A DNA stretch of 64,000 bases from Stutzerimonas balearica DSM 6083 (lineage in GTDB: Bacteria; Pseudomonadota; Gammaproteobacteria; Pseudomonadales; Pseudomonadaceae), in assembly GCF_000818015.1 (NCBI RefSeq), contig NZ_CP007511.1:1-64000 (forward strand), given 5' to 3'. The notes beneath the pieces were generated by a model. The model did not search any database and was not told the DNA's origin. It saw only the letters and a program-made list of their open reading frames with translations. Of this stretch, positions 14,240-24,168 are shown one piece after another (positions within the stretch are counted from its first letter, which is position 1; every line of letters starts with the position of its first letter). A program made the translations under genes and the position numbers.

Positions 14240-14803
14240 ATGCCCCGATGCGCCTGGTGCGGCGACGACCCGCTGTATGTGCGTTATCACGACGAGGAAT
14301 GGGGCGTGCCGACGCGCGACCCGCAGCTGCTTTTCGAATTTCTCCTGCTCGAGGCCTTCCAGGCGGGGCTCTCGTGGATCACCGTGCTGCGCAAGCGTGA
14401 ACGCTATCGGCAGGTACTGTTCGGCTTCGATGCCGAGCGGCTGGCGATCATGAGCGACGGCGAGATCGACGAGCGGATGCAGGACCCCGGCATCATCCGC
14501 AACCGCCGCAAGCTCGAGGCAGCGCGCGGTAATGCGCGTGCCTGGCTGGCTCTGGAAGACCCGGCGGGCTTCGTCTGGTCGTTTGTCGATGGTCGGCCGA
14601 AGGTCAACCGCTTCGAGCGCCTGGATCAGGTCCCGGCCGTTACCGACGAGGCGCAAGCCATGAGTCGGGCGCTCAAGCGCGCCGGTTTCAGCTTTGTCGG
14701 GCCGACCATCTGTTATGCCTACATGCAGGCCTGTGGCATGGTCCTCGATCATCTGGTCGACTGCGAGCGGCACGCCCAGTTGGCTGGCGAATATGCCGGC
14801 TGA
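14240..14803 (+). CDS. tag: DNA-3-methyladenine glycosylase I
   Basis: Removes 3-methyladenine from alkylated DNA to start base excision repair. The 187-aa product opens with [22 protein letters not shown]. It has the zinc-binding Cys/His set (C4 and C7 region, with H and C near the C-terminus in DCERHAQ), and the helix-hairpin-helix region [12 protein letters not shown] typical of Tag. ATG 14240 follows the SD-like cgaggaaccc. A longer reading frame begins at 13121 but is only the complement of glyQ. Confidence 0.95.
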   Translation: MPRCAWCGDDPLYVRYHDEEWGVPTRDPQLLFEFLLLEAFQAGLSWITVLRKRERYRQVLFGFDAERLAIMSDGEIDERMQDPGIIRNRRKLEAARGNARAWLALEDPAGFVWSFVDGRPKVNRFERLDQVPAVTDEAQAMSRALKRAGFSFVGPTICYAYMQACGMVLDHLVDCERHAQLAGEYAG

Positions 14804-14848
14804 AGGCGCTACGGGTAAACTGGCGCGTTTTCGAGGCTGGAGTTCGGC

Positions 14849-15736
14849 GTGGAAAAATTCAAAGGTGCTCTGGTGGTCGGCGTGCTGCGCCTGGTGGCAA
14901 TGCTGCCCTGGCCGCTGGTGCAAGGGTTGGGGGCCGTGATCGGCTGGCTGATGTGGAAGCTGCCCAACCGCTCGCGTGAGGTGGCGCGCACCAACCTCGC
15001 CAAGTGTTTTCCCGAGCATGACGCCGCGGCCATCGACCGCCTGCTCGGCAAGAGCCTCAACGGCATTGGCAAGACCTTTACCGAGAGCGCCTGTGCCTGG
15101 ATCTGGCCGGCCGAAAAAACCCTGGGTCTGATCAAGCAGGTCGAGGGCCTGGAGGTGCTCGAGCGCGCCCTGGCCTCGGGCAAGGGCGTGGTCGGCATCA
15201 CCAGCCATCTGGGCAACTGGGAGGTGCTGAACCACTTCTATTGCGCGCAGTGCAAGCCGATCATCTTCTACCGCCCGCCGAAGCTCAAAGCGGTCGACGA
15301 TCTGCTGCAGCAGCAGCGCGTACAGCTGGGCAATCGTGTCGCGCCGTCGACCAAGGAAGGCATCCTCAGCGTGATCAAGGAAGTCCGCCGCGGCGGTGCG
15401 GTGGGCATTCCCGCCGACCCGGAGCCCAGCGAAGGCAGCGGCCTGTTCGTACCGTTCTTCGCGATCCAGGCACTGACCAGCAAGTTCGTCCCCGGCATGC
15501 TCGCCGGAGGCAAGGCCGAGGGCGTTTTCCTGCATGCCTTGCGCCTGGAGGACGGCTCGGGCTACAAGGTGGTTCTCGAGGCCGCGCCGGCCGAGATGTA
15601 CAGCACCGACCCGGCGGTCGGGGTCGCTGCCATGAGCGCGATGATCGAGAAATACGTGCGCGCCTATCCGGCCCAGTACATGTGGACGATGAAACGCTTC
15701 AAGAAGCGTCCGCCGGGTGAGAAGTGCTGGTACTGA
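14849..15736 (+). CDS. htrB: Lipid A biosynthesis lauroyl acyltransferase (LpxL/HtrB family)
   Basis: Inner-membrane enzyme that adds a secondary laurate-type chain to lipid A. The 295-aa product has an N-terminal membrane helix (about 8-35) and the acyltransferase motif H120-LGNW-E125. The GTG start at 14849 gives [19 protein letters not shown]. Position and size match P. aeruginosa PA0011, one of two HtrB paralogues in that species. Which acyl position it modifies cannot be read from the sequence. Confidence 0.9.
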   Translation: MEKFKGALVVGVLRLVAMLPWPLVQGLGAVIGWLMWKLPNRSREVARTNLAKCFPEHDAAAIDRLLGKSLNGIGKTFTESACAWIWPAEKTLGLIKQVEGLEVLERALASGKGVVGITSHLGNWEVLNHFYCAQCKPIIFYRPPKLKAVDDLLQQQRVQLGNRVAPSTKEGILSVIKEVRRGGAVGIPADPEPSEGSGLFVPFFAIQALTSKFVPGMLAGGKAEGVFLHALRLEDGSGYKVVLEAAPAEMYSTDPAVGVAAMSAMIEKYVRAYPAQYMWTMKRFKKRPPGEKCWY

Positions 15737-15765
15737 ACCAAAGGCCATCGACAAGGACGTTCAGC

Positions 15766-16029
15766 ATGCACAACCTGCGAAAGCACCCGCGTACCCCGCT
15801 CAAGTGCCGGATCCGTGTCCGCCATGAATCTTTCGGTGAGCTGATCGGCCACACCCGCGACCTGTCCGATGGGGGCGTCTACATTCGTCATCCGGATCTG
15901 GCTGCGCTCGAGCCAGGCGCGATTCTCATCGGGCAGGTACAGGATCTGCCGGTGCCGGCGCCTGAGTTGGAGATGGTTGTCACTCGGGTGGACGCCGAAG
16001 GCGCCGGGCTGCGTTTCGTCGAGGGCTGA
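15766..16029 (+). CDS. PilZ domain protein
   Basis: Small (87-aa) probable cyclic di-GMP-binding protein. The N-terminal RKHPRTPLKCRIRV carries the RxxxR-type c-di-GMP contact, and RDLSDGGVYIRHP carries the D/NxSxxG motif, so both halves of a functional site are present. Start ATG 15766 is preceded by aaggacg. An earlier in-frame ATG at 15724 lies inside the end of the acyltransferase gene and is less likely. It matches PA0012 by position. Confidence 0.85.
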   Translation: MHNLRKHPRTPLKCRIRVRHESFGELIGHTRDLSDGGVYIRHPDLAALEPGAILIGQVQDLPVPAPELEMVVTRVDAEGAGLRFVEG

Positions 16030-16036
16030 GCCCCGT

Positions 16037-16354
16037 TCAGTCGGGCGTCAGGCGCCCGAGGCGCTTGAGGAACACCGCCATTTCCCGTTCGGCCTGCTTG
16101 TCGCCCTGCTCCGCCGCGGCTGCGATGCCCTGCTCCCAGGCATGGCGCGCGCCGGCGCTGTCACCGGCGGCCTGCATGGCCTTGCCCAGCAGTTTCCAGG
16201 CCGCCGAGTAGCGCGGGTTCATTTCTACGCAGCGGCGCAGATGCTCGACGGCCTTGGCTGGTTGCTCGGCGTCCAGATAGCCCTTGCCCAGGCCGAAGCG
16301 CAGCATGGGATTGTCGATGCCTTGGGCGAGCATTTTTTCCAACGATTCGAGCAT
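16037..16354 (-). CDS. Tetratricopeptide-repeat protein
   Basis: Soluble 105-aa protein of unknown specific role. Two to three TPR-like helical repeats are visible: MLRFGLGKGYLDAEQPAKAVEH, then RYSAAWKLLGKAMQAAGDSAGA and a following helix pair. I start it at ATG 16354 (MLESLEKML); the frame continues 21 codons upstream without homology-like content. It converges on the PilZ gene with only 7 bases between stops. Such small TPR proteins are usually protein-binding adaptors, but no partner is evident here. Confidence 0.75.
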   Translation of the reverse strand: MLESLEKMLAQGIDNPMLRFGLGKGYLDAEQPAKAVEHLRRCVEMNPRYSAAWKLLGKAMQAAGDSAGARHAWEQGIAAAAEQGDKQAEREMAVFLKRLGRLTPD

Positions 16355-16442
16355 GGCGCACCTGCGATTCGACCCCGGGGCCTTTACTGTAGTGAAAAGC
16401 GCCCGATCGGCAAGCACTCATGCGCGAGGCGCATGCACGCGT

Positions 16443-17255
16443 TCAGTGCGCCTCGTTGACCGCGCTGAGAAATTCCCGGGTGCGCTCCTCCTGCGGATCG
16501 TTGAACAGGGCTTCTGGCGTGCCCTGTTCGTGGATGCGGCCCTGGTGGAAGAAGCACACCCTGTCGGCGAATTCGCGAGCGAAGCCCATCTGGTGGGTGA
16601 CCATCAGCATGGTCAGGTTGTGCGCTTCGCCGAGCCGCCGGATCACATTGAGCACTTCGCCGCAGAGCTCCGGATCGAGGGCCGAGGTGACTTCGTCGAA
16701 CAGCATCACCTGGGGACGCATCGCCAGTGCGCGGGCGATCGCCACACGCTGCTGCTGGCCGCCGGAGAGCTGCGACGGAAAGTGTTCGAGCTTGTCCTCC
16801 AGGCCGACCATGGCCAGCAACTCCACGGCGCGTTCACGAGCCTCGGCCTTCGACAGGCCGAGGACCTGAACCGGCGCCTCCATGACGTTGTGCAGCGCAT
16901 CCATGTGCGGAAACAGGTTGAAGCTCTGGAACACCATGCCCACCTTGCCGCGCATGCGCCGCAGGTATCGACTGTTGGCGCGAACCAGCTCGCCGTTCGC
17001 GCCGGGCATGTGCGTCAGCGGCTCGCCATCGACTTCGATCACGCCGTCATCGATGTCCTCGAGCGTCATCAATACGCGTAGCAGGGTTGATTTGCCCGAA
17101 CCGCTGGGACCGATGATGGCGACCTTCTCGCCCGCGGCGACTTCCAGATCAAGGTGGTCGAGCACGGTCAGCTCACCGTAGCGCTTGGTGACGCCGGCGA
17201 AGCGCACCATGGGTTGCGCCGCAGTATCGGCCGGTGCTTGTGGGGTGTCGTTCAT
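16443..17255 (-). CDS. ehuA: Polar amino acid/ectoine-type ABC transporter ATPase
   Basis: ATPase of a binding-protein-dependent importer. The 270-aa product shows Walker A GPSGSGKST, Q-loop, signature LSGGQQQRVAIARAL, Walker B VMLFDEVTSALDP and the switch His in VTHQMGFAREFADRV, the pattern of GlnQ/HisP-like ATPases. ATG 17255 overlaps the stop of the upstream permease by one base (TGATG). It is last of four genes in the order binding protein, permease, permease, ATPase. The ehuA name rests on the EhuB-like binding protein. Confidence 0.85.
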   Translation of the reverse strand: MNDTPQAPADTAAQPMVRFAGVTKRYGELTVLDHLDLEVAAGEKVAIIGPSGSGKSTLLRVLMTLEDIDDGVIEVDGEPLTHMPGANGELVRANSRYLRRMRGKVGMVFQSFNLFPHMDALHNVMEAPVQVLGLSKAEARERAVELLAMVGLEDKLEHFPSQLSGGQQQRVAIARALAMRPQVMLFDEVTSALDPELCGEVLNVIRRLGEAHNLTMLMVTHQMGFAREFADRVCFFHQGRIHEQGTPEALFNDPQEERTREFLSAVNEAH

Positions 17256-17911
17256 CAGGCGAGCTCCATGCGTTTTTCCAGGCGGCGTACGAACCAGGCC
17301 AGACCCAGGCTGAGGATGAGAAAGAACACGCCGACCAGCGTGATCGGCTCCAGGTAGCGGAAGCTCTCCGAGCCGATGTTCTTGGCCCGCTGCATGATTT
17401 CCACCACCGTGATGGCCGACAGCACCGGTGTGTCCTTGAGGATCGAGATCAGGTAGTTGCCCAGCGCCGGCAGGACCGGGCGCAGCGCCTGCGGCAGGAT
17501 GACGTCGCGATAGGCGGTCCACGGCGAGAGGTTGAGCGCGGTCACCGCTTCCCATTGCGCACGCGGCACGGCATCGAGGCCGGCGCGATATACCTCGGCG
17601 GTGTAACAGGCATAGTGCAGCGCAATGCCGAGGATGCCGGCCTGCAGCGCCGACAGGTGCAGCCCGTAGTTCGGCAGTACGTAGAAGAGGAAGTACACCT
17701 GGATCAGCAGCGGTGTGCTGCGGATGAATTCGATCAGCCCGGTGACCGGCCAGGCCAGCCAGCGCTGCCGGCTGCGGCGGCCGAGCGCGAGGAACAGGCC
17801 AAGCACCACGGCGATGGCGAAGCCGCCGAGGGCGATGCCCAGCGTCGCGAGCGAGGCGTCGAGCAGGCGCGGCAGGATCTGCCAGGCAAAGCTCCAGTCG
17901 AAGAAGTTCAT
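17255..17911 (-). CDS. ehuD: ABC transporter permease (EhuD-like)
   Basis: Inner-membrane permease of the same importer, 218 aa, with about five hydrophobic segments. The HisM/GlnP-type first region reads LIEFIRSTPLLIQVYFLFYVLP, and the cytoplasmic EAA loop that contacts the ATPase reads QWEAVTALNLSPWTAYRDVILPQAL. ATG 17911 overlaps the preceding permease stop by four bases. The two permeases are related but distinct, so they probably form a heterodimer, as in EhuCD. Confidence 0.83.
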   Translation of the reverse strand: MNFFDWSFAWQILPRLLDASLATLGIALGGFAIAVVLGLFLALGRRSRQRWLAWPVTGLIEFIRSTPLLIQVYFLFYVLPNYGLHLSALQAGILGIALHYACYTAEVYRAGLDAVPRAQWEAVTALNLSPWTAYRDVILPQALRPVLPALGNYLISILKDTPVLSAITVVEIMQRAKNIGSESFRYLEPITLVGVFFLILSLGLAWFVRRLEKRMELA

Positions 17912-18567
17912 GCCAGGCCTCCGCGTGTCTGCCCGCGTGCCAGGCGCCGATACAGCAGGCGCATGCAGGCGTTGATCAGCTGTGCCAGAACGAAATAGAT
18001 CACCAGCGCCAGGCCGAAGATTTCCAGGGTCATCAGTGTCGCCTGGTCGAGCTGGCGGGCGCGGAAGGCCAGATCGGACAGAGTGATCAGCGACACCAGG
18101 GAGGTGTTTTTCAGCAGCTCGATGAGCAGGTTGGTGCCCGGCGGGATCGCGGCCAGCAGCGCCTGCGGCAGGATGATCCGCCGAAAGCGCGTCGCCGGGG
18201 TCATGTTCAGCGCATGGCAGGCCTCGTGTTGCCCGGGGTTGACCGAACGGATCGCCCCACGCAGCACCTCGGCTCCATACGCGCCGATGTTCAGGCCGAG
18301 GCCGACCACCGCGACGGTGAAGGCGCTCATCTCGATCTCGAAAGGCGGCATCGGCAGGACGAAGTACAGCCAGAACAGCTGCACGAGCAGGGACGAGCCG
18401 CGAAACACCTCGATATAGGCGATGGCCAGCCAGCGTAGCGGAGCAATGGGTGACAGGCGGCCAAAGGCGCCGATCAGCGCGCAGAAAATGGCCAGCAGCG
18501 AGCCCCAGAAGGTGACCTTTACGGTCACCCAGGCGCCCTGCAGGAGTAGCGGAAGCAAGTCGATCAT
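17908..18567 (-). CDS. ehuC: ABC transporter permease (EhuC-like)
   Basis: First permease of the importer, 219 aa. It has the HisM-like segment YIEVFRGSSLLVQLFWLYFVLP and an EAA loop QHEACHALNMTPATRFRRIILPQAL. Multiple membrane helices span 8-200. It starts at ATG 18567, 133 bases after the binding-protein stop, and overlaps the second permease by ATGA. The gap before it may hold a processing or attenuation element that lowers expression relative to the binding protein; none was identified. Confidence 0.83.
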   Translation of the reverse strand: MIDLLPLLLQGAWVTVKVTFWGSLLAIFCALIGAFGRLSPIAPLRWLAIAYIEVFRGSSLLVQLFWLYFVLPMPPFEIEMSAFTVAVVGLGLNIGAYGAEVLRGAIRSVNPGQHEACHALNMTPATRFRRIILPQALLAAIPPGTNLLIELLKNTSLVSLITLSDLAFRARQLDQATLMTLEIFGLALVIYFVLAQLINACMRLLYRRLARGQTRGGLA

Positions 18568-18700
18568 GGCCGGTATCCGGTAGAGGCATCAGACGCACGA
18601 CGCCCTTGGCCAGCGCACCTCGGCGTCGAGCGCCGCGGCGTCTGGCAAGGGCGTGATGAAGCGAGAGATCGGGAGGGCGGGACGCTGGCCCCGCCTACCG

Positions 18701-19558
18701 TTACTGGGCGCAGAGTTCCTCGGCCGTCTTGTCCGGCAGGTTGGACCGGTCGAAGCCGAAGGGCTTGACGGTCGCCAGGTGCTCTTCGCTGCCCAGCCAC
18801 TGCTTGAGTTCGGCATTGACGGCATCGCGCAGCGCCTTGTCCTTCGGCCGGAACGCCAGCGCGCCGTAGCCGGCCCGGGCCGGGTCATCCTTGAAGTCGT
18901 CGATGGCTTCAACCTGGTCGCCGGCCTTGTCGGCCAGGCCACGCATGGTCAGCTGCGTACCGATTGCCGCATCGGCGCGGCCGGTCCGCACGGCCTGCAA
19001 CTGCGAGGTGGTGTCGGGTACCTGGAGGATCTGCGCGTCCTTGATGCCGGCCTCGCGCGCATAGCCCAGGTTCACCGTGCCCGACATGATGGCGATCTTG
19101 ACGTCGGGGTTGTTGGCGATGTCTTCGTAGCTGTGCAGGTTCTTCGGGTTGCCTTCGGCAACCAGCAGGGTGTCGAGCAGACGATAGTGCGGGTCGGTGA
19201 AGATCACCTGCTTGCAGCGTTCGGGTGTGATGTACATGCCGGCGGCGATCAGATCGAAGCGGCCGGCGCGCAGGCCCGGAATCAGCGAGCCCCATTCGGT
19301 CAGGACCGGCTTGATGGTTTCCACGCCCATGCGTTCGAAGATGTGCCGGACGATCTCCGGTGATTCGCCAGTGACCTTGCCGTCCAGTGCGGTGTAGGCG
19401 AACGGGGTTTCATTGGCGTAACCGATGCGGACGGAACTGTCCTGCTTGATGTCTTCCAGGGTATCGGCCTGTGTCTGGCTGCCGATCAGGATGCCCGCCA
19501 GTGCGGTGCAACCGATCAGTAACCGGCGGGTGTTTGACGGGATGATGCTGATCCTCAT
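18701..19558 (-). CDS. ehuB: Periplasmic binding protein, EhuB-like (ectoine/hydroxyectoine)
   Basis: Solute receptor of the importer, 285 aa, with a Sec signal peptide ending near SQTQA-D (residues 1-31). Compared from memory with Sinorhizobium EhuB, the ligand cage seems kept as aromatics: E50 and F53 in ANETPF, W89 in TEWG, Y109 in AGMYITPERC, and R114. The C-terminal KPFGFDRSNLPDKTAEELC also resembles EhuB. A general polar amino-acid receptor remains possible. First gene of the operon; its promoter should lie in 19559-19943. Confidence 0.78.
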   Translation of the reverse strand: MRISIIPSNTRRLLIGCTALAGILIGSQTQADTLEDIKQDSSVRIGYANETPFAYTALDGKVTGESPEIVRHIFERMGVETIKPVLTEWGSLIPGLRAGRFDLIAAGMYITPERCKQVIFTDPHYRLLDTLLVAEGNPKNLHSYEDIANNPDVKIAIMSGTVNLGYAREAGIKDAQILQVPDTTSQLQAVRTGRADAAIGTQLTMRGLADKAGDQVEAIDDFKDDPARAGYGALAFRPKDKALRDAVNAELKQWLGSEEHLATVKPFGFDRSNLPDKTAEELCAQ

Positions 19559-19943
19559 GGGAAGTTCTCCTGTTCCTTGTGAGACCCGCGAACGGATCGT
19601 TTTTCGTAGGAGGCGCTGTCTTCGTCGGGCTTAGAAAAGACCTCACTGGGTCAGTAAAGGTGCCTTTTCAGGCACCGTCGATAGCTTTCGATAATCGCAA
19701 GGAGGCGGTGCTGGTTTGCGACGATCCGCCTGGAGGGTACAAAAAAGCGCTCCTTATGTGAAATCAGGAGGCCAATTGAGACGAATGGATTCGAATCAGC
19801 CAGATCGTTGAAGCGGCATCGAAGGCCAGGAATCGCCGGCGTCGATTGAAGGAATTAAACCTGGCCCATCAGCCGCGCGCTATCGCGGCCAGCCGGGCGC
19901 CCGGCCCGCGGAGAGAACCCGGGCCGAGCAGCGCAGCGGTCGA
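19559..19943. promoter_or_regulatory. Gene-free spacer upstream of the importer operon
   Basis: 385 bases between the binding-protein start and the trkA stop. The short open frames here have no gene-like composition. The left part should contain the importer promoter and leader. A GC-rich inverted repeat (19903-19908 with 19920-19925) and the adjacent palindrome ccgggcgcccgg could act at the end of trkA, but there is no T-tract. I see no clear sigma-70 promoter, operator or repeat. Confidence 0.4.
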
Positions 19944-21317
19944 TCAGAAGAATGTGAGGCCGGCCTGGAACAGCCGTTCGACGTCGCGGATGTGGCGCTT
20001 GTCGGTGAGGAAGAGGATCACGTGGTCGCCGGACTCGATGAGGGTGTCATCGTGGGCGATCAGCACCTGCTCGTCGCGAATCACGGCGCCGATGGTGGTG
20101 CCCGGCGGCAGCGCGATCTTGCCGATGCGCCGGCCGACCACCTTGCTCGAACGCGCATCGCCGTGGGCCACCACCTCGATGGCCTCGGCGGCGCCGCGGC
20201 GCAGCGAGTGCGCGCTGACGATATCGCCGCGGCGGACGTGGGTCAGCAAGGTGCCGATGGTAGCCAGCTGCGGGCTGATCGCGATATCGATCTCGCCGCC
20301 CTGGATCAGGTCGACGTAAGCGGTGTTGTTGATGATGCACATCACCTTGCGCGCGCCCAGCCGCTTGGCCAGCAGCGACGACATGATGTTGGCTTCGTCG
20401 TCGTTGGTCAGCGCCAGGAACACGTCCGCTTCGTTGACGTTCTCTTCTTCGAGCAGGTCGCGATCCGACGCACTGCCCTGCAGGATGATGGTGCTGTCCA
20501 GGGTTTCCGAGAGGTAGCGGCAGCGCGCCGGATTCATCTCGATGATCTTCACCTGGTAGCGGCTCTCGATGGCCTCGGCCAGCCGCTCGCCGATGTGCCC
20601 GCCACCGGCGATGACGATGCGTTTGTAATTCTCGTCGAGCCGGCGCATCTCGCTCATCACGGCGCGGATGTGCCCGCGCGCGGCAATGAAGAACACCTCG
20701 TCGTCGGCTTCGATGACCGTGTCGCCCTGCGGCAGGATCGGGTGGTTGCGCCGGAAGATGGCAGCCACCCGGGTGTCGACGTTGGGCATGTGGTGGCGCA
20801 GCTGGCGCAGCTCCTGGCCGACCAGCGGGCCGCCGTAATAGGCGCGAACCGCGACCAGCTGGGCCTTGCCTTCGGCGAAATCGATCACCTGCAGGGAGCC
20901 GGGATGCTCGATCAGGCGCTTGATGTAGTTGGTCACCACCTGCTCGGGGCTGATCAGCACGTCGACCGGGATGGATTCGTTCTGGAACAGCCCGGAATGC
21001 ACCAGGTAGGCCGATTCGCGCACGCGGGCGATCTTGGTCGGCGTGTGGAACAGGCTGTAGGCCACCTGGCAGGCGACCATGTTGGTTTCGTCGCTGTTGG
21101 TCACTGCCACCAGCATGTCGGCGTCGTCGGCGCCGGCCTGGCGCAGCACCGTGGGGAACGAGCCACGGCCCTGGATGGTGCGGATGTCGAGGCGGTCGCC
21201 CAGGTCGCGCAGGCGGTCGCCGTCGGTATCGACCACGGTGATGTCGTTGGCTTCGCTGGCCAGGTGTTCGGCCAGGGTGCCGCCGACCTGCCCGGCACCG
21301 AGAATGATGATCTTCAA
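19944..21317 (-). CDS. trkA: Trk potassium uptake regulator TrkA
   Basis: Peripheral NAD(H)-binding subunit that gates TrkH-type potassium channels. The 457-aa product is two tandem RCK units: Rossmann motif [14 protein letters not shown] at the start and a second [16 protein letters not shown] near 235, each followed by a TrkA_C domain. The start is TTG at 21317 ((M)[12 protein letters not shown]), overlapping the rsmB TGA as TTGA, so translation is coupled. The open frame beyond it is the rsmB region in another frame. The last gene of fmt-rsmB-trkA. Confidence 0.96.
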   Translation of the reverse strand: MKIIILGAGQVGGTLAEHLASEANDITVVDTDGDRLRDLGDRLDIRTIQGRGSFPTVLRQAGADDADMLVAVTNSDETNMVACQVAYSLFHTPTKIARVRESAYLVHSGLFQNESIPVDVLISPEQVVTNYIKRLIEHPGSLQVIDFAEGKAQLVAVRAYYGGPLVGQELRQLRHHMPNVDTRVAAIFRRNHPILPQGDTVIEADDEVFFIAARGHIRAVMSEMRRLDENYKRIVIAGGGHIGERLAEAIESRYQVKIIEMNPARCRYLSETLDSTIILQGSASDRDLLEEENVNEADVFLALTNDDEANIMSSLLAKRLGARKVMCIINNTAYVDLIQGGEIDIAISPQLATIGTLLTHVRRGDIVSAHSLRRGAAEAIEVVAHGDARSSKVVGRRIGKIALPPGTTIGAVIRDEQVLIAHDDTLIESGDHVILFLTDKRHIRDVERLFQAGLTFF

Positions 21318-22678
21318 GACAGGACTCCCGAAACGGCTTGTTCGCCCGCCCCTGCCTGCGGCCGGGCGCTGCGCGGCTGCGCGGCGATCTTGATCAGTTT
21401 GGCGTAGTAGAACCCATCGTGCCCGTCGGGCTGCGGCAGCAGCTGGCGGCCATGCGGCTGCGGTACGCCGAAGCCGGGCGGCAGGTCCAGCTCGCGGGCG
21501 CCAGGGGTGCGGGCAAGGAAACCGGCGATTACCTCGCGGTTTTCCTGCGGCATCACCGAGCAGGTGGCATACAGCAGCACGCCGCCAACGTCGAGCGTGG
21601 GCCAGAGCGCATCGAGCATCTCGCCCTGCAGGCGGGCCAGCACGGGGATGTCTTCGGCCTTGCGTGTCAGCTTGATGTCCGGATGCCGACGAATCACGCC
21701 GGTCGCCGAACAGGGCGCGTCGAGCAGAATGCGCTGCAACGGCTGGCCGTCCCACCAGGCCGCCGTATCGCGCGCGTCGGCGGCCACCAGCTGGGCCTCG
21801 AGGCGCAGACGCTGCAGGTTTTCGGCGACCCGCGCCAGGCGTCGGGGCTCGAGGTCCAGTGCGGTGAGTGCGGCCAGGCCCGGTTCGCGCTCGAGCAGGT
21901 GGCAGGTCTTGCCGCCCGGCGCGCAGCAGGCATCGAGCACGCGCTGGCCCGGAGCGAGGTCGAGCAGCCGTGCGGCCAGCTGCGCCGCTTCGTCCTGCAC
22001 GCTGACGCGGCCTTCGGCGAAGCCGGGCAAGCGTTGCACGTCGAGAGCGCCCGCCAGGCGAACCCCGTCTTCGCTGAACGGGCAGGCAAAGGCTTCGATG
22101 CCAGCGGCCTGCAGCTCGGCAAGATAGCCGTCGCGGTCGGTCTGCCGACGGTTGACCCGCAGGGTCATCGGCGGGTGGGCATTGTTGGCCGCGCAGATGG
22201 CTTCCCACTGCTCGGGCCAGTTCGCCTTCAGGCTTTTCTGCAACCAGCGCGGGTGCGCCAGGCGGATCACCGGGTCGCGCTCAAGCTCGCCGAGCAGCGT
22301 CTGCCCTTCACGCTGGGCACGGCGCAGCACGGCATTGAGCAGGCCCTTGGCCCAGGGCTTTTTCAACTTGTCGACGCAGCCTACCGTTTCGCCGATCGCC
22401 GCGTGCGGCGGGATGCGGGTGTGCAGCAGCTGGTAGAGGCCCACCAGCAATAGCGCCTCGACGTCGCGGTCGGCGGCCTTGAACGGCTTCTGCAACAGCC
22501 GTTCGGCCAGGCCAGCCAGGCGCGGCTGCCAGCGGGCGGTGCCAAAGGCGAGCTCCTGGGTCAGGCCGCGATCGCGTGCATCGACCTTGTCGAGCACCTC
22601 CGGCAGGCTGCTGCCCAGCGAGGCTTTGCCGTTTAACACCGCAGCCAGTGCGCGAGCCGCTGCCAGGCGCGGATTCAC
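21314..22678 (-). CDS. rsmB: 16S rRNA (cytosine-967-C5)-methyltransferase
   Basis: Methylates C967 of 16S rRNA with SAM. The 454-aa product has an N-terminal NusB-like RNA-binding domain (1-140) and a C-terminal methyltransferase domain with SAM loop [16 protein letters not shown], motif [19 protein letters not shown] and motif [15 protein letters not shown]. These hold the two catalytic cysteines of the RsmB/Sun family. GTG start at 22678 overlaps the fmt stop as GTGA. The C-terminal 20 residues form a Pro/Ala/Gly tail. Confidence 0.95.
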   Translation of the reverse strand: MNPRLAAARALAAVLNGKASLGSSLPEVLDKVDARDRGLTQELAFGTARWQPRLAGLAERLLQKPFKAADRDVEALLLVGLYQLLHTRIPPHAAIGETVGCVDKLKKPWAKGLLNAVLRRAQREGQTLLGELERDPVIRLAHPRWLQKSLKANWPEQWEAICAANNAHPPMTLRVNRRQTDRDGYLAELQAAGIEAFACPFSEDGVRLAGALDVQRLPGFAEGRVSVQDEAAQLAARLLDLAPGQRVLDACCAPGGKTCHLLEREPGLAALTALDLEPRRLARVAENLQRLRLEAQLVAADARDTAAWWDGQPLQRILLDAPCSATGVIRRHPDIKLTRKAEDIPVLARLQGEMLDALWPTLDVGGVLLYATCSVMPQENREVIAGFLARTPGARELDLPPGFGVPQPHGRQLLPQPDGHDGFYYAKLIKIAAQPRSARPQAGAGEQAVSGVLS

Positions 22679-23607
22679 TGGCCGAGCACCTGGCCGGGCG
22701 TGAACTGCTCGCGGCGGCTGTTGTACAGATCGGCGAAGTCCAGCGGCTTGCCACCGGGCAGTTGCAGGCGAGTCAGCTGCAGCGCGCCCGTGCCACAGGC
22801 AACGGTCAGGCCGTCCTTGCCAACCGCGAGGATACGGCCGGGCTCGCCCTGCCCCGGGGCCAGCCGCGCGGCATGCACTTTCAACACGTCACCGGCCAGG
22901 CTGCTGTGGCAGATCGGCCAGGGATTGAAGGCCCGGACCAGCCGCTCCAGCTCTGCGGCCGGGCGCTGCCAGTCGAGGCGCGCTTCGTCCTTGCTCAGCT
23001 TGTGTGCGTAGGTCGCGTGCGTATCGTCCTGCCGCTCGCCCGGCAGGGCGCCGGCCTGCAGCCGTGCGACCGCCTCGACGACGGCTTGCGCGCCGAGTGC
23101 GGCAAGACGGTCGTGCAGGCTGCCCCCGGTATCGCTCGGGCCGATCGGCGTGCTGACCTTCAGCAGCATCGGGCCGGTGTCTAGCCCGGCCTCCATCTGC
23201 ATCACGGTGACCCCGCTCTCGCTGTCGCCGGCCTCGATCGCGCGCTGGATCGGCGCCGCACCGCGCCAGCGCGGCAGCAGCGAGGCGTGGCTGTTGATGC
23301 AGCCCAACCGTGGCGTATCGAGCACGGCCTGCGGCAGGATCAGGCCATAGGCGACGACCACCATCAGATCCGGCTGCAGTGCAGCCAGTGCGTGCTGGGC
23401 CTCGGCATCGCGCAGGGTCGCTGGTTGCATCACGGGGAGGCCATGCTGCAGGGCCAACTGTTTGACGGGGCTGGGCATCAGCTTCTGGCCGCGCCCGGCC
23501 GGACGGTCCGGCTGGGTGTAGACGGCCACCACCTGATAACCGGCCTGCAGCAAGGCTTCGAGATGCTGGGCGGCGAATTCGGGAGTGCCGGCAAAGACGA
23601 TACGCAT
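22675..23607 (-). CDS. fmt: Methionyl-tRNA formyltransferase
   Basis: Formylates initiator Met-tRNA with 10-formyl-tetrahydrofolate. The 310-aa product begins [19 protein letters not shown]. It carries the folate-binding region (SPVKQLAL), catalytic N-H-D elements ([21 protein letters not shown] with Asn/His, and [11 protein letters not shown] with Asp), and the C-terminal tRNA-binding domain. It follows def on the same strand, but a terminator-like hairpin lies between them. Confidence 0.97.
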   Translation of the reverse strand: MRIVFAGTPEFAAQHLEALLQAGYQVVAVYTQPDRPAGRGQKLMPSPVKQLALQHGLPVMQPATLRDAEAQHALAALQPDLMVVVAYGLILPQAVLDTPRLGCINSHASLLPRWRGAAPIQRAIEAGDSESGVTVMQMEAGLDTGPMLLKVSTPIGPSDTGGSLHDRLAALGAQAVVEAVARLQAGALPGERQDDTHATYAHKLSKDEARLDWQRPAAELERLVRAFNPWPICHSSLAGDVLKVHAARLAPGQGEPGRILAVGKDGLTVACGTGALQLTRLQLPGGKPLDFADLYNSRREQFTPGQVLGQ

Positions 23608-23624
23608 GGGAAACTCGCTAAGAA

Positions 23625-23648
23625 AAAGGCTTGCCGGAGCAAGCCTTT
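23625..23648 (-). terminator. Terminator-like hairpin between def and fmt
   Basis: Perfect 10-bp stem AAAGGCTTGC (23625-23634) and GCAAGCCTTT (23639-23648) around a four-base loop. Read on minus, the direction of def to fmt, it is followed by a TTTTTCTT tail. It should partly or fully separate def from fmt-rsmB-trkA. The GGCAAGCC core could also leave partial read-through. Confidence 0.82.
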
Positions 23649-23661
23649 CGGGGTTCGAGAA

Positions 23662-24168
23662 TCAAGCCTGCTGACGGTGCAGCTTTTCCAGCTTTTTCTT
23701 GATCCGGTCGCGCTTGAGATTGGACAGGTAATCGACGAACAGCTTGCCGTTGAGATGATCGCATTCGTGCTGAATGCACACCGCCAGCAGCCCTTCGGCG
23801 ATCAGCTCGTACGGCTGGCCGTCGCGATCGAGCGCCTTGACCTTGACCTTCTGCGGACGGTCGACGTTCTCGTAGAAGCCCGGCACCGAAAGGCAGCCTT
23901 CCTGGTACTGGTCCATCTGGTCGGTCAGTGATTCGAACTCGGGGTTGATGAAGACCCGCGGCTCGCTCCTGTCCTCGGACAGGTCCATCACCACCACGCG
24001 CTTGTGCACATTGACCTGCGTCGCCGCCAGGCCGATGCCGGGGGCGTCGTACATGGTCTCGAACATGTCGTCGACCAGCTGGCGGATGGCGTCATCCACC
24101 ACGTCCACCGGCTTGGCGATGGTACGCAGGCGCGGATCGGGAAACTCAAGGATGTTCAGAATGGCCAT
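23662..24168 (-). CDS. def: Peptide deformylase
   Basis: Metal-dependent enzyme that removes the formyl group from new proteins. The 168-aa product shows motif 1 GIGLAATQV, motif 2 EGCLSVPGF (metal Cys) and motif 3 [12 protein letters not shown] (two metal His and catalytic Glu), all intact. It is divergent from tsaP across a 147-base promoter region. Confidence 0.97.
   Translation of the reverse strand: MAILNILEFPDPRLRTIAKPVDVVDDAIRQLVDDMFETMYDAPGIGLAATQVNVHKRVVVMDLSEDRSEPRVFINPEFESLTDQMDQYQEGCLSVPGFYENVDRPQKVKVKALDRDGQPYELIAEGLLAVCIQHECDHLNGKLFVDYLSNLKRDRIKKKLEKLHRQQA

Noticed and set aside
13175..15754. 859-codon reading frame containing glyQ
   Set aside because: Only 13175-14122 (315 aa from a TTG) matches GlyQ. 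The upstream part is antisense to tag and the lauroyltransferase gene.
19579..19761. 60-codon ORF upstream of the importer operon
   Set aside because: No gene-like features, and it lies where the importer promoter should be.
19903..19925. GC-rich inverted repeat after trkA as a terminator
   Set aside because: The stem is only 6 bp, with no T-tract, so it was not listed as a terminator.
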